Part shown: positions 44,030 through 53,948 of the stretch, piece after piece
Layout of the letters: every line of letters starts with the position of its first letter
Position numbering within the stretch: the stretch's first letter is position 1
Assembly (NCBI RefSeq): GCF_000166775.1
Contig: NC_014720.1
Span: forward strand, 186,001 to 250,000
Reading direction: 5' to 3'
Origin: Caldicellulosiruptor kronotskyensis 2002
Lineage (GTDB): Bacteria; Bacillota; Thermoanaerobacteria; Caldicellulosiruptorales; Caldicellulosiruptoraceae
Length of the DNA stretch: 64,000 nt
The notes under the pieces: model-generated
The model's input: the letters and a program-made list of their open reading frames with translations, nothing else
What the model was told of the DNA's origin: nothing
Databases searched by the model: none
Translations under genes and position numbers: made by a program

Positions 44030-47000
44030 GTGAGAAAAAGATTGCTGAGTATATTTGTCATAGTCACATTTTTATTAAGTTTAATGCCTTTTAATTTGAT
44101 AACAAAAGCTGAAAATTTAGTACCTGCCTTTCCTGGTGCAGAGGGTGCAGGAATGTACACAACAGGTGGTCGTGGAGGAGATGTGTATGAGGTTACCAAT
44201 TTGAATGATAGTGGACCAGGGTCGCTAAGAGATGGTGTAAAACTTAGCAATGTTACAATAGTTTTCAGGGTATCAGGAACAATACATTTAAAGTCGGAGC
44301 TCGTAATAAGTGGTTCGAACATTACAATAGCTGGCCAGACAGCACCTGGTGATGGAATTACCATTGCTGACTATGGAGTAAGAATTACAGGCAGTAATAT
44401 TATCATTAGATACTTAAGATTTAGACCTGGAAGTGCAAATATTAATTCTGAACCCGATGCTCTTACAAGCTTTGGTGGAAGCAAAAACATTATAATTGAC
44501 CACTGCTCGTTTAGCTGGTCGGTAGATGAAACACTTTCAATATACAGGACAGAAAATTTAACAGTTCAATGGTGCATAGCTGCAGAAAGTTTGACTATGT
44601 CAGGGCACTGGAAGGGAAGACACGGGTACGGTGGTATCTGGGGTGGATACAATGCAACATGGCATCACAACCTTTTGATGAGCCACACAAGTAGACTTCC
44701 ACGCGTGAATGTAGGTAGCGCTCCAATCCCAGAAGCAAAAGTGGAATTTATAAATAACGTAATTTATAACTGGGGATTTAATAACACATATGGTGGTGAA
44801 AATACTACCTTAAGCCTTATAAACAACTATTACAAACCTGGGCCTGGAACTCAGGATACTGTAATGTCAAGAATTGCGAATCCAACTCCAAATGGTTATC
44901 AGTCATCATGGTATATATCAGGGAATGTTCTTGAAGGTAATAGTGACGTAACAAATAACAACGAATTAGGTATAACTGCAAGTGGCACATATACAAAACT
45001 AACAGAACCTGTAGATATTCCAGGAGAGGTAACCATTCAGGATGCTCAAACTGCATATCAAGAAGTACTTGCTAAAGCCGGTGCTGTATATCCAAAGAGA
45101 GATGCAGTTGATGCAAGACTTGTCAATGAAGTAAAGAACGGTTTGGGAAGATTTATCAACACAGAGGCAGAAGTTGGAGGGTACCCGGAACTGCAATCAG
45201 CACAGGCGCCACAGGACACTGACCATGACGGTATGCCAGATAACTGGGAGATTTCAAATGGTCTCAATCCTAATGATCCGAGTGACAGAAATGGATATAA
45301 ATTTGGCAATGGATATACAAACCTTGAAAATTACCTTAATTCACTTGTAGATATGAACTACGCACCTAAAAACCCAGAGGTAACGATTGTGAATCCAAAA
45401 TATAATGCCATTGTCAATGCAAAATCAGCATTGAAAATTGAGGCCAGAGCAAATGCATTTGACGGGGCAAATATTACCAAAGTAGTTTTCTATGATAATG
45501 GAGTAAAAATCGGTGAGGATACAACAGCACCATTTTCGTATACAATAGGTGCAGTTGAAGAAGGAATACATTATCTTGTAGCTGTTGCCTATGACTCAAA
45601 TGGACTTTCTACGCAATCGACCGCAGTGAGAATATATGCAAAGGGTTCTGATGCTTCTTTACCATGGAAAATTGCTGACATAGGAAATCCAGCAATAAAA
45701 ACTGCTGCGTCGTTTGACAACAATGGAGTTTTGACAATTGCTGCAAATGGTAAGATAGGTGGTTCAACTGATTCATTTGGGTATGTCTACAGAAAGGTTT
45801 ATGGTGATGCTGAACTTGTTGCCAGGATAGATTATCTTGAAAAGGTTGATCATAACGCATTTGCAGGTTTAATGATTAGAAGTTCACTTGATCCTGGTTC
45901 TCCGGCAGCATTTATAGCAAAATCATATGTAAAAGCTGAAAAGCTTACTCAACCAACAGCTGTAAGATTTATCTCAAGACAAGTACCAAATGCACAAATG
46001 CCAAATACAAGCGATGTTGATGCAAGCTCACCAAATACAGTGGTGAATATTGATATATCATGGCTTAAAATAAAAAAAGTGGGTACAGTTGTTGAGGCAG
46101 CATATTCGCTTGATGGTATTACATGGAGTACAATTGGAAGTTATAATCTGGACCTTGGTAATGAATATTATATTGGTTTTGCTGTTGATTCTGCTCAAGT
46201 AACAAATCAGCTTTACAACTATAATGTTGCAAAGTTTTCGAATATTAGTTTAATTGCAACAGATAACTTTATTGAAATATACAATCATGAAAATGACTGG
46301 ATAAATAATGGAGAATATAAAGTAAAAGGTTACGCTAATATGGACGGAAAGGTTACGGTTAAAAATTTAATCAATGGAGATAGCAAAAGTATAGATGTTA
46401 TTAGACAGAGTGAGTTTGAGTTGCCTGTTAAACTTGAGTCTGGTATTAACACAATTGCTGTAAATATGCAGTCAACAGATGCATCAAAAACAAGACAAGC
46501 CGTTTTGAATGTAGTATATGATGACAGACAGCCTTCTATCAGCTGGATATCAAAACCGCAGCCAACTGTTCTTAGCAGTGCATATAAAATAGCATTTTCT
46601 TCAAATGAAGATGTTTATGTTACGTTGTTACAAGATGACATGGTTGTATATCAGGATTGCTATATAAAAGCTAACATACCTGCAACCTTTGATATAAACT
46701 TTGAAAAAGGAAGAAATAAAATTGAAGTTATTGTCAAAGATTTAGGTGGAAATGTAACAAAAGAGGAATTTGATGTTATATACCTTGCAAGTTTCGATAT
46801 CATGGTTGATAAAAACTATGCAGGAAATGATGGAGATATTGTAAATGGAGTAAGAATATTTAAAACTGTTCAAGCAGCAGTAAACAGTGTTCCAACAAAT
46901 AATACAAAAAGAACTGTCATCTTTATTAAAAGTGGAAGATATTATGAAAAGATAACCATAAATTCACCAAACATAAGCTTGATTGGCGAAGATCCAATGA

Positions 47001-48655
47001 CAACGATTTTAACCTATGATGTTGCTGCAGGAACACCAAAACCAGACGGGACTGGAACTTATGGGACATCTGGCAGCGCAAGTGTAACTATTAACAGTGG
47101 AGCTATTAACTTTACTGCAGAAAATATAACATTTGAGAATGCGTTTGATGAAAACCAGCCAATCTCAAGCAAACAGGCTGTTGCTGTAAGGTCACTTGCT
47201 GATAAAATGGTATTTAAAAATTGCAGATTTATAGGCAATCAAGACACCTTGTATGCAGACGCGGGGAGACAATACTTTAAAGATTGCTATATTGAAGGTG
47301 ATGTTGACTTTATATTTGGTGCTGCTCAGGCTGTTTTTGAAAACTGTACCATCTTCTCAGTAGACAGAGCAGGAATTACACCTAAAGGATATGTAACAGC
47401 TGCATCTACAAAAAAGACAGACAATTTTGGTTTCTTGTTTTTAAACTGCAAATTCGTATCAAACGTGACAGTAGCAAATTCAGTTTATTTAGGAAGACCA
47501 TGGCATCCAAGTGCTGATTTGAACAGATGGGTAAATGTTGTAATTAGGGAATCGTATTTGGGTGAGCATATAAACGATTATGGATGGACAGCTATGAGTT
47601 CAACTGATAGCAACGGTAATACAATTTGGTTTTATCCACAAAATGAGAGATTCTATGAATATAAAAACTATGGACCTGGTGCTAAAATAAATGATTTTAG
47701 ACCACAGCTTGATGATGTTATGGCACAGGTTTACACAAAACAGAATGTATTAGATGGCTGGGATGCTGACAGTTTCATAGATACAGTTTATGATCCAATT
47801 AAAGTTTATATTGGGAATCCTCGAAAAGACTCTACAACAAAGATAAATTATACTGTGAACATAGCTGCAGATTCAGACTGCGAACTGACAGTGAAAAAAG
47901 GAAACGAGGTGGTTTACACCAATCCTTCCTACACCGCAAATACACAGATAACTGTTCCAGTTGTTTTATCAGATGGAACAAATAACATACTTATTATTGC
48001 TTCAAAAGCGGGTGAAAATGTAGCAAAACTGATAACTGTAGATTTTATAAACTATGCTCCTGAAATAACAGTTGTTCAAGCACCGGCATCGAAAACCACA
48101 AAATCAACAGTAACGGTAAAAGCAAAGATAAGTAAAAATGGAACTGTAACTTTCAAACGAAATGGAGAAAGTTTAGGAAGCATTAATGTCGAAGCAAATA
48201 AAGAGTTCAGTTACGATTATTCTCTGGTAGAAGGAGAAAATACTTTGGAATTGGTTGTTGTTGATGAAGGTGGAAATATTAGAATAACAACATTCAGAGT
48301 TGTTTACGAGATTGATTGGGGTTCAAATGCTTTTTCAGTTCAGATTGTTCAAGTTAAAAACATAGCTGGTTCTATCTTGAATGCAATAGGTTCTAACAAA
48401 GACATAGTGGTTACTGTAAATATCAAGAACAACACAGGACTTACAAGAACCGGAACAGTAGTAGTTGGAGTGTTTGATTCAACAGGTAAATTGGTTGTAT
48501 ATGCAGGTAAAAAGATATCAATAGAGGCTGGGAAGACTATAACATACAGGGCAGGCTTGAAAATAAATTATGTTAATGGACCATTAGTAAAAGCATATGT
48601 TGTGGATGCTTTAAAGACAAAGAATTATCTTTCTAATATTGCATCATTTAAATAA
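44030..48655 (+). CDS. bifunctional pectate lyase (PL1) / pectin methylesterase (CE8)
   Basis: Secreted enzyme of 1541 residues expected to de-esterify pectin and then cut it by beta-elimination. Order by rough residue: signal peptide (1-27); PL1 beta-helix (30-360) with FPGAEGAG, PDALTSFGGSKNIIIDHCSF and SHTSRLPRVN; a calcium-binding, thrombospondin-3-like stretch (395-422, DTDHDGMPDNWE); Ig-like (445-530); concanavalin-like domain (542-742); two Ig-like (747-920); CE8 (922-1250) with GNQDTLYADAGRQYF, GDVDFIFGAA and LGRPWHP; two Ig-like (1257-1430); and a C-terminal module (1433-1541) shared with the preceding protein. The GTG start is 9 nt after a GGGGGG run. No SLH repeats, so surface retention would need another mechanism. 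Confidence 0.9.
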   Translation: MRKRLLSIFVIVTFLLSLMPFNLITKAENLVPAFPGAEGAGMYTTGGRGGDVYEVTNLNDSGPGSLRDGVKLSNVTIVFRVSGTIHLKSELVISGSNITIAGQTAPGDGITIADYGVRITGSNIIIRYLRFRPGSANINSEPDALTSFGGSKNIIIDHCSFSWSVDETLSIYRTENLTVQWCIAAESLTMSGHWKGRHGYGGIWGGYNATWHHNLLMSHTSRLPRVNVGSAPIPEAKVEFINNVIYNWGFNNTYGGENTTLSLINNYYKPGPGTQDTVMSRIANPTPNGYQSSWYISGNVLEGNSDVTNNNELGITASGTYTKLTEPVDIPGEVTIQDAQTAYQEVLAKAGAVYPKRDAVDARLVNEVKNGLGRFINTEAEVGGYPELQSAQAPQDTDHDGMPDNWEISNGLNPNDPSDRNGYKFGNGYTNLENYLNSLVDMNYAPKNPEVTIVNPKYNAIVNAKSALKIEARANAFDGANITKVVFYDNGVKIGEDTTAPFSYTIGAVEEGIHYLVAVAYDSNGLSTQSTAVRIYAKGSDASLPWKIADIGNPAIKTAASFDNNGVLTIAANGKIGGSTDSFGYVYRKVYGDAELVARIDYLEKVDHNAFAGLMIRSSLDPGSPAAFIAKSYVKAEKLTQPTAVRFISRQVPNAQMPNTSDVDASSPNTVVNIDISWLKIKKVGTVVEAAYSLDGITWSTIGSYNLDLGNEYYIGFAVDSAQVTNQLYNYNVAKFSNISLIATDNFIEIYNHENDWINNGEYKVKGYANMDGKVTVKNLINGDSKSIDVIRQSEFELPVKLESGINTIAVNMQSTDASKTRQAVLNVVYDDRQPSISWISKPQPTVLSSAYKIAFSSNEDVYVTLLQDDMVVYQDCYIKANIPATFDINFEKGRNKIEVIVKDLGGNVTKEEFDVIYLASFDIMVDKNYAGNDGDIVNGVRIFKTVQAAVNSVPTNNTKRTVIFIKSGRYYEKITINSPNISLIGEDPMTTILTYDVAAGTPKPDGTGTYGTSGSASVTINSGAINFTAENITFENAFDENQPISSKQAVAVRSLADKMVFKNCRFIGNQDTLYADAGRQYFKDCYIEGDVDFIFGAAQAVFENCTIFSVDRAGITPKGYVTAASTKKTDNFGFLFLNCKFVSNVTVANSVYLGRPWHPSADLNRWVNVVIRESYLGEHINDYGWTAMSSTDSNGNTIWFYPQNERFYEYKNYGPGAKINDFRPQLDDVMAQVYTKQNVLDGWDADSFIDTVYDPIKVYIGNPRKDSTTKINYTVNIAADSDCELTVKKGNEVVYTNPSYTANTQITVPVVLSDGTNNILIIASKAGENVAKLITVDFINYAPEITVVQAPASKTTKSTVTVKAKISKNGTVTFKRNGESLGSINVEANKEFSYDYSLVEGENTLELVVVDEGGNIRITTFRVVYEIDWGSNAFSVQIVQVKNIAGSILNAIGSNKDIVVTVNIKNNTGLTRTGTVVVGVFDSTGKLVVYAGKKISIEAGKTITYRAGLKINYVNGPLVKAYVVDALKTKNYLSNIASFK

Positions 48656-48662
48656 AATTTGC

Positions 48663-48722
48663 CTGTGATTTAAAACATTTAATCACAGAGAGGGAAGGGG
48701 ATCTTGCCTTTCCTCTCTGTGA
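48663..48722 (+). promoter_or_regulatory. hairpin pair with alternative pairing before the SLH gene
   Basis: A 16-bp stem (arms 48683-48698 and 48707-48722) can form. Its left arm begins AATCACAG, which can instead pair with CTGTGATT at 48663-48670. No T run follows on the plus strand. Confidence 0.45.
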
Positions 48723-48751
48723 AAAATAAAAAAGAAAAGGGGGAAATCCTG

Positions 48752-50401
48752 TTGAAAAAGGTAAAAAAACTCATATCATTGTTTTGTGTTACCTCAATAT
48801 TGCTCTTGATTATTCCAGTATTAGCAGGAAATTTTACAATGAATATAAGTATAGATTCAAATAAAAATCTTGTTATTAATGGCAAAACAAGTGCAAAAGC
48901 TAATGTGACTGTAAAGGTCTTAGACCCGTTTGGGAACATAGATTATTTAGATCAAACAATGACGGATAACGATGGAGGTTATGAATTTAAGTATTCTCTT
49001 TCAGGGAAGGCAGAAGGTGTTTATACAGTTTTTATATACTCAAAAGATTTATCAGCGCCTATATCTAAAACAATAACATACACAACTTCTCAAACAGGTA
49101 GTTCAAGTGTTAATATTGTTTTACCAAGCACAAATACTTCAACTCAGCAGCAAACTCAACAGCAAACTCAGCAACAGACACAACAAACACAGCAAGGTCA
49201 AACAGATCAACAGAAACAGCCTCAACAAGTTCAAACAACAACTATTCAACCTCAGGTTCAAATAATTGGACAAACAGCTATTTCAAAGATTGATGAAAAA
49301 ATATTGGCTCAAACAGTGGCAAGCACTAAGGCAAACGAAAATGGTGAAAAAATAGTCCAGATTTCAATTGCTTCAAAGAGTAATGTTTTTGAGTATGAAC
49401 AAATAATTCCATTAAAAGTAATAAATAATCAAAATGTAGTTTTCAATATTTCAACAAACATAGGACAAATAAAAGTTCCAGCAGATGTAGTTTCAAATTC
49501 GTTAAAGGTGGAAAACTTGAGTGTTAATATAGGCAAAGTAGCAAATGAAGATTTAAACAATATCAAACAATTGGTAGGAAAAAACGTAGAGATGGCTATT
49601 AAAGTTCAAGTCAAAGTTGATAATAAAGTATTAACAGAAGAAAACATGCAAAAACCTGTTATTGTAAAGAGTCAATATACTCCTTCAATTGGAGTTCAAA
49701 CTAAGTATTTAGCGGTGATGAAAGTAACTGAAGATGGTAAAGTTGAACCGGTTGCAAGCGGAATGTATTTTGCAAACAGTAAGGAAATTGCATTTAGAGC
49801 AAAGGATTCGGCAAAGTATGTTGTGGTTGAAAACTATAAAACTTTTGATGACATTAAAAATGTTAGCTGGGCAAAAGAACAAATAGAGGTATTGGCATCA
49901 AAGGGCATAGTAAAGGGAATTGACAATAACAATTTTGCACCGCAAAAGCAGATAACAAGAGCAGACTTTTTGCTGCTTCTTGTGAGAGCCCTTGAACTCA
50001 GCGCACCTGTTAAGGACGATAATTTCAGCGATGTCAAGAAAGGCGATTATTACTATGATGCAGTGGGCACAGCAAAAGCTTTAGGAATAGTAAATGGAGT
50101 TGGAGATGGAAGGTTCAACCCTAAAGGACTTATTACAAGGCAGGATATGATTGTTATGGCTGACAGGGCGTTGAAAATTGCAGGTTATAAATACAGTAAT
50201 AGCAGTAAAAGTATAGATGCTTATGTTGATGCATCAAAGGTTTCGAACTATGCAAAAGAAAGTATACAGAAATTTGTATCAGAAGGATTCATCCAAGGTA
50301 GCAATAACAGTTTAAAACCTACCGATAATGCATCAAGAGCCGAGGTTGCTGTTATCATATATAGATTAATAAATAGCTATTATATACAGCAACTGAAATA
50401 A
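48752..50401 (+). CDS. SLH protein with Ig-like head and glutamine-rich linker
   Basis: Exported wall-bound protein of 549 residues starting at a TTG after AAAAGGGGG. Order: signal peptide (about 1-27); an Ig-like domain (28-115); a Gln/Thr-rich low-complexity linker (about 130-170); a beta-rich middle region without a recognised family (about 175-365); and three SLH repeats at the C-terminus (about 370-545), with ITRADFLLLL, ITRQDMIVM and ASRAEVAVI near their ends. No catalytic motif. It follows the two secreted pectin proteins and could tether them or the substrate to the S-layer, but only the SLH anchoring is established family knowledge. Confidence 0.82.
   Translation: MKKVKKLISLFCVTSILLLIIPVLAGNFTMNISIDSNKNLVINGKTSAKANVTVKVLDPFGNIDYLDQTMTDNDGGYEFKYSLSGKAEGVYTVFIYSKDLSAPISKTITYTTSQTGSSSVNIVLPSTNTSTQQQTQQQTQQQTQQTQQGQTDQQKQPQQVQTTTIQPQVQIIGQTAISKIDEKILAQTVASTKANENGEKIVQISIASKSNVFEYEQIIPLKVINNQNVVFNISTNIGQIKVPADVVSNSLKVENLSVNIGKVANEDLNNIKQLVGKNVEMAIKVQVKVDNKVLTEENMQKPVIVKSQYTPSIGVQTKYLAVMKVTEDGKVEPVASGMYFANSKEIAFRAKDSAKYVVVENYKTFDDIKNVSWAKEQIEVLASKGIVKGIDNNNFAPQKQITRADFLLLLVRALELSAPVKDDNFSDVKKGDYYYDAVGTAKALGIVNGVGDGRFNPKGLITRQDMIVMADRALKIAGYKYSNSSKSIDAYVDASKVSNYAKESIQKFVSEGFIQGSNNSLKPTDNASRAEVAVIIYRLINSYYIQQLK
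49141..49260 (+). repeat. CAA/CAG-rich low-complexity coding repeat
   Basis: Repeated CAGCAAACTCAA-like units encode QQQTQQQTQQ inside the SLH protein. It acts as a flexible linker and is prone to length variation. Confidence 0.75.
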
Positions 50402-50420
50402 TAAATGGCACAAAGCATTG

Positions 50421-50463
50421 GGAATGCTCTTTGAAGGTTTTATAAGCCTTAGAAGAGCATTCC
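50421..50463 (+). terminator. intercistronic hairpin
   Basis: An 11-bp stem (GGAATGCTCTT and its complement) with a smaller inner AAGG/CCTT pairing, in the 99-nt gap after the SLH gene. A short T-rich stretch follows, so it may terminate. Confidence 0.55.
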
Positions 50464-50500
50464 ATGGTTATTTCTAAAATAAAAATGGAGGTGTAAAGAG

Positions 50501-52087
50501 ATGAAAAAATGGAAAAGTATAACTGCTTTAATGTTTGCCTCTATATTTTTGTTGGCTTTATTTGGAGTGTACTCATTTAACATTCCTAAGGTAGAAGCTT
50601 CAAACAAAATTACATTAACCTACTGGGTACCTATGGGAGCAGAACAGGCTTTGCATTATAAAAGTTACAATGAGCTGCCAGCATATCAAATACTACAGAA
50701 GAAAACAGGTATCAAGATTGTATTTAAACATCCACCTCTTAGCAGTTCAGCAGCAAATGACCAGTTCAATCTTATGATAGCTTCAAGACAGATGACAGAT
50801 ATAATAGAATGGGGTTGGAACGGTTATCCAGGCGGGCCACAAAAAGCATTGATAGATAAAGTAATCATCCCTCTTAACGATTATATTCCCAAGTATGCTC
50901 CGAATCTCAATAATCTATTGAAAAAGAATCCTGATATTAGTAAAATGATACGAACAGTTAATGGGGATTATTACTGTTTTCCATCTTTGAAAGAATTGCC
51001 AATTGATGCTTACTATGGTCCTCAGGTTAGAAAAGATTGGCTTGAAAAGTTAAAAATAAATCCTCCAGAGACAGTAGATGACTGGTACAAGATGTTAAAG
51101 GCATTTAAAACAAAAGATCCAAACGGAAATGGGCAGGCTGATGAAAGACCATTTTCTATTTTAAGGGGTGCTTCAAATCCGAGAGCTGCATTTGATTATT
51201 GCAGTTTCTTAGTAGGAGCATGGGGAATTAAAACAGACTTTTTCCAAATAAATGGTAAGGTCAGGTTTGGTCCATTAGAACCTCAATTTAGAAGTTTTAT
51301 GAATACACTCGCAAAGTGGTGGAAAGAAGGGTTGATTGACCCTGATATTTTGACAATGGATAGAAAAGTAATTGAGGCTAACGTATTACAAGATAAGATT
51401 GGTTCTTACCTCGGACTTATAGGTGGTCAAATGGGAACCTATTTAACTGTAAAGAAAGGTACATCTTTTGACTTAATAGGTGTTCAATATCCATCTCTTA
51501 AAAAAGGCGAAAAAGTAAAAATCGGACAAAATGAATATCCATTTACAGGTAGAGGTGCTGCAATATCAACAAATTGCAAAAATATACAAGCTGCTTGCAA
51601 AGTTTTGGACTGGGCATTTAGCAAAGAAGGATATGAGGTGATGAATTTTGGAGTAAAAGGAAAATCTTATATTGTAAAAGATGGAAGACCTGTGTATACT
51701 GACGAAATTTTAAATAATCCTAAGTTAGGACCAAAAGAAGCATTAGGTAAATATGTACCAATATTAGGTGCTTATGTTCAGTCAAGAGAATATAGTTTGC
51801 AAATTTCATTTATGCTACCACAGCAAAAAGAAGCATCCAAAAATTGGTCGAAGGTCACAAATGAAATTGCATTGCCACCGCTATCTCTGTTCTTTACACC
51901 TGAGGAAGCAAGCAAATTAGCAAATATTATGAACGCAGTCAATACATTCTACGATGAAATGTTCCTAAAAATGATGACAGGTAAATATTCAAATTATGAT
52001 GCATTTGTTAAGACATTGAAAAGAATGAAGATAGATGAAGCAATAAAAATATACCAAAATGCATATGACAGGTATATGAAACGATAA
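50501..52087 (+). CDS. extracellular solute-binding protein (LplA-like)
   Basis: Family 1 sugar-binding protein of 528 residues, of the long LplA/YtcQ type that binds oligosaccharides. The signal region (1-34) ends KVEAS and lacks a lipobox Cys. The mature part starts KITLTYWVPMGAEQ, with a conserved DIIEWGW segment, FPSLKELPIDAYYGPQVRKD and WAFSKEGYEVMNFGVKGKSY. LplB/YtcP-type permease genes are absent next to it; the nearest permeases follow another binding protein 5 kb downstream. Its position among pectinase genes suggests a pectic oligomer as ligand; this is not proven. Confidence 0.85.
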   Translation: MKKWKSITALMFASIFLLALFGVYSFNIPKVEASNKITLTYWVPMGAEQALHYKSYNELPAYQILQKKTGIKIVFKHPPLSSSAANDQFNLMIASRQMTDIIEWGWNGYPGGPQKALIDKVIIPLNDYIPKYAPNLNNLLKKNPDISKMIRTVNGDYYCFPSLKELPIDAYYGPQVRKDWLEKLKINPPETVDDWYKMLKAFKTKDPNGNGQADERPFSILRGASNPRAAFDYCSFLVGAWGIKTDFFQINGKVRFGPLEPQFRSFMNTLAKWWKEGLIDPDILTMDRKVIEANVLQDKIGSYLGLIGGQMGTYLTVKKGTSFDLIGVQYPSLKKGEKVKIGQNEYPFTGRGAAISTNCKNIQAACKVLDWAFSKEGYEVMNFGVKGKSYIVKDGRPVYTDEILNNPKLGPKEALGKYVPILGAYVQSREYSLQISFMLPQQKEASKNWSKVTNEIALPPLSLFFTPEEASKLANIMNAVNTFYDEMFLKMMTGKYSNYDAFVKTLKRMKIDEAIKIYQNAYDRYMKR

Positions 52088-52100
52088 TTTGTTTAGTTGT

Positions 52101-52141
52101 GAGAGACTGCAGGGAAAATTTTATTGTCTCTGCAGTCTCTT
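52101..52141 (+). terminator. intercistronic hairpin
   Basis: An 11-bp stem (AGAGACTGCAG and its complement) with a 17-nt AT-rich loop, in the 89-nt gap before the GH43 gene. No U-tract. Confidence 0.5.
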
Positions 52142-52176
52142 ATATAATCTACTGAATTATCGGAGGAGAAGATAGG

Positions 52177-53727
52177 ATGAAAGAAGAAAATTACAAGAAT
52201 CCTATAATTCATGCAGACTATTCAGACCCCGATGTAATAAGAGTAGGTAATGACTATTTTTTAGTTGCGTCAAGTTTTAACTGTGTACCAGGTCTTCCCA
52301 TTTTACATTCAAAAGACCTTATCCATTGGAGGATTATAAACTATGCGGTAAAAAAACTTCCTTCACCTGAGTATGATACACCCCAGATTGGCAAAGGCAT
52401 TTGGGCACCTGCAATAAGATATCACAATGGCAAGTTTTACATATATTTTAGCATACCAGATGACGGGATATTTTGTTGTTATACAGATGACCCTTTTGGA
52501 AAATGGTCAGACATAGTATTAGTAAAAAAAGCAAAAGGTTGGATAGACCCATGCCCGTTTTGGGATGATGATGGTAAAGCATATCTTATTAATGCATTTG
52601 CAAAAAGCAGAATTGGATTTAACAGTAAACTCTGCATCTCCAAGCTTTCAGAAGATGGACTTAGTGTTTTAGACGAAGGGAAAATTGTTTTTGATGGAAC
52701 AAATACACAGCCGACAATTGAAGGTCCTAAGTTATACAAAAGAAATGGATATTATTATATATTTGCGCCAGCAGGCGGAGTAAAATATGGCTGGCAGACC
52801 ATTTTAAGGTCCAAAAATGTTTATGGTCCATATGAAGAGAGAATAGTTTTGCATCAGGGGAATACGTTGATAAATGGACCACATCAAGGAGCATGGATTG
52901 AAACAGAAAAAGGAGAGCACTGGTTTGTACATTTTCAGGACAAAGGACCATATGGTAGGATTGTTCACCTTCAACCTATGACATGGTTCGAAGATGACTG
53001 GTGCATAATAGGGGTTGACCAGAATCAGGATGGAATAGGTGAGCCTGTTTTAGAGTACAGAAAACCTGAGACTGAAGAGGAAAGTAGCCATTTTTATATT
53101 GAATGTTCGGATCATTTTGATAGCGAGAAACTATCTTTTGCATGGCAGTGGCATGCAAACCCGAGAGATGAATGGTATAGCATTGATATCCAAAGGAGCG
53201 TCTTAAAACTTTTTGCTGTTTGTGCAAAGGATTCACAGCAAAAAAGAAGCATGTTTTATATGCCAAATTTACTACTTCAAAAGATACCGGCAGAAGAGTT
53301 CGAAGTTGTAACAAAAATGAAAGCAAATTTTAACACGAAAGGAAGTTCATCAGGACTTATCGTAAGTGGCTATAAATATTCGGCGATAGGACTTGAAAGG
53401 AGAGAGGATGGTAATTATCTTATACAAATATTAGGTGAAATTGTGGGTGCTAATGCTAATGAAAAGATTGTTGAGAGTAAAAAAATAGATGGCAATGAGA
53501 TATATTTAAAGCTTAAGATGGGAAAGGGAGCAAATAGTGAGTTTTTATATAGTGTTAATGGCAAAGAATTTTTTAAATTTGGGCTTGAATTTATTCCCAA
53601 AGAGGATGTGTGGACAGGTTCAAAGGTTGGTCTGTTTTGTGTAAACAGATATGCTGAAGGAAATGTTTTAGAAGAAGATTTTGCTGAATTTGATTATTTC
53701 ATATTTAATTTTTGGGAAGTGTGTTAA
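52177..53727 (+). CDS. GH43 beta-xylosidase/alpha-L-arabinofuranosidase
   Basis: Cytoplasmic five-bladed beta-propeller hydrolase of 516 residues. The base Asp is in HADYSDPDV (about residue 17), the pKa-tuning Asp in GWIDPCPFWDDDG, and the acid Glu in PTIEGPKLYKR. HQGAWIETEKGEHWFVHFQ closes the propeller. A C-terminal beta-sandwich (about residues 300-510) of the GH43_C2/XynB_C type follows, and no signal peptide is seen. This architecture is typical of GH43 subfamily 12-like exo-enzymes releasing arabinose or xylose from side chains. The start has CGGAGGAG upstream. Confidence 0.88.
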   Translation: MKEENYKNPIIHADYSDPDVIRVGNDYFLVASSFNCVPGLPILHSKDLIHWRIINYAVKKLPSPEYDTPQIGKGIWAPAIRYHNGKFYIYFSIPDDGIFCCYTDDPFGKWSDIVLVKKAKGWIDPCPFWDDDGKAYLINAFAKSRIGFNSKLCISKLSEDGLSVLDEGKIVFDGTNTQPTIEGPKLYKRNGYYYIFAPAGGVKYGWQTILRSKNVYGPYEERIVLHQGNTLINGPHQGAWIETEKGEHWFVHFQDKGPYGRIVHLQPMTWFEDDWCIIGVDQNQDGIGEPVLEYRKPETEEESSHFYIECSDHFDSEKLSFAWQWHANPRDEWYSIDIQRSVLKLFAVCAKDSQQKRSMFYMPNLLLQKIPAEEFEVVTKMKANFNTKGSSSGLIVSGYKYSAIGLERREDGNYLIQILGEIVGANANEKIVESKKIDGNEIYLKLKMGKGANSEFLYSVNGKEFFKFGLEFIPKEDVWTGSKVGLFCVNRYAEGNVLEEDFAEFDYFIFNFWEVC

Positions 53728-53805
53728 GAATTTTATCTATGAGATACTTTTATGATTTAATCTTCAAAGACTTTATTTAGCAAAATTTATTTTTTACCCA
53801 ATATA

Positions 53806-53821
53806 ATGTAAACGCTAAAAA
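53806..53821 (+). promoter_or_regulatory. cre-like site (catabolite repression), one mismatch
   Basis: ATGTAAACGCTAAAAA matches the cre consensus WTGNNARCGNWWWCAW at all but one position. It lies 320 nt before the binding-protein gene, in the 413-nt gap. A CcpA role is inferred. Confidence 0.3.
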
Positions 53822-53835
53822 GATTAAAATTTTAA

Positions 53836-53948
53836 ACATCTGAAGATGGTTCATTGGCTGATGAGGCTCTTGTAAATCTTGCAGATTGATAAACAAATAT
53901 GTAAAACAGGCTAATAAAGCAAAAAAACAAAATGTTCCTAAAAATTAA
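53836..53948 (+). pseudogene. possible decayed gene tail
   Basis: Two frames join into a plausible C-terminus: TSEDGSLADEALVNLAD in one frame, then INKYVKQANKAKKQNVPKN and a stop in another. One missing G near 53886-53888 would restore ADWINKY. A good terminator follows at once, as expected behind a gene. No upstream coding body is visible, so this may be a deletion scar or chance. The family is not recognised. The rest of the 413-nt gap is AT-rich. Confidence 0.3.

Noticed and set aside
49141-49260. Possible CRISPR-like array
   Set aside because: The repeats are short CAA/CAG codon runs inside an open frame with no spacers; they encode a glutamine-rich linker.
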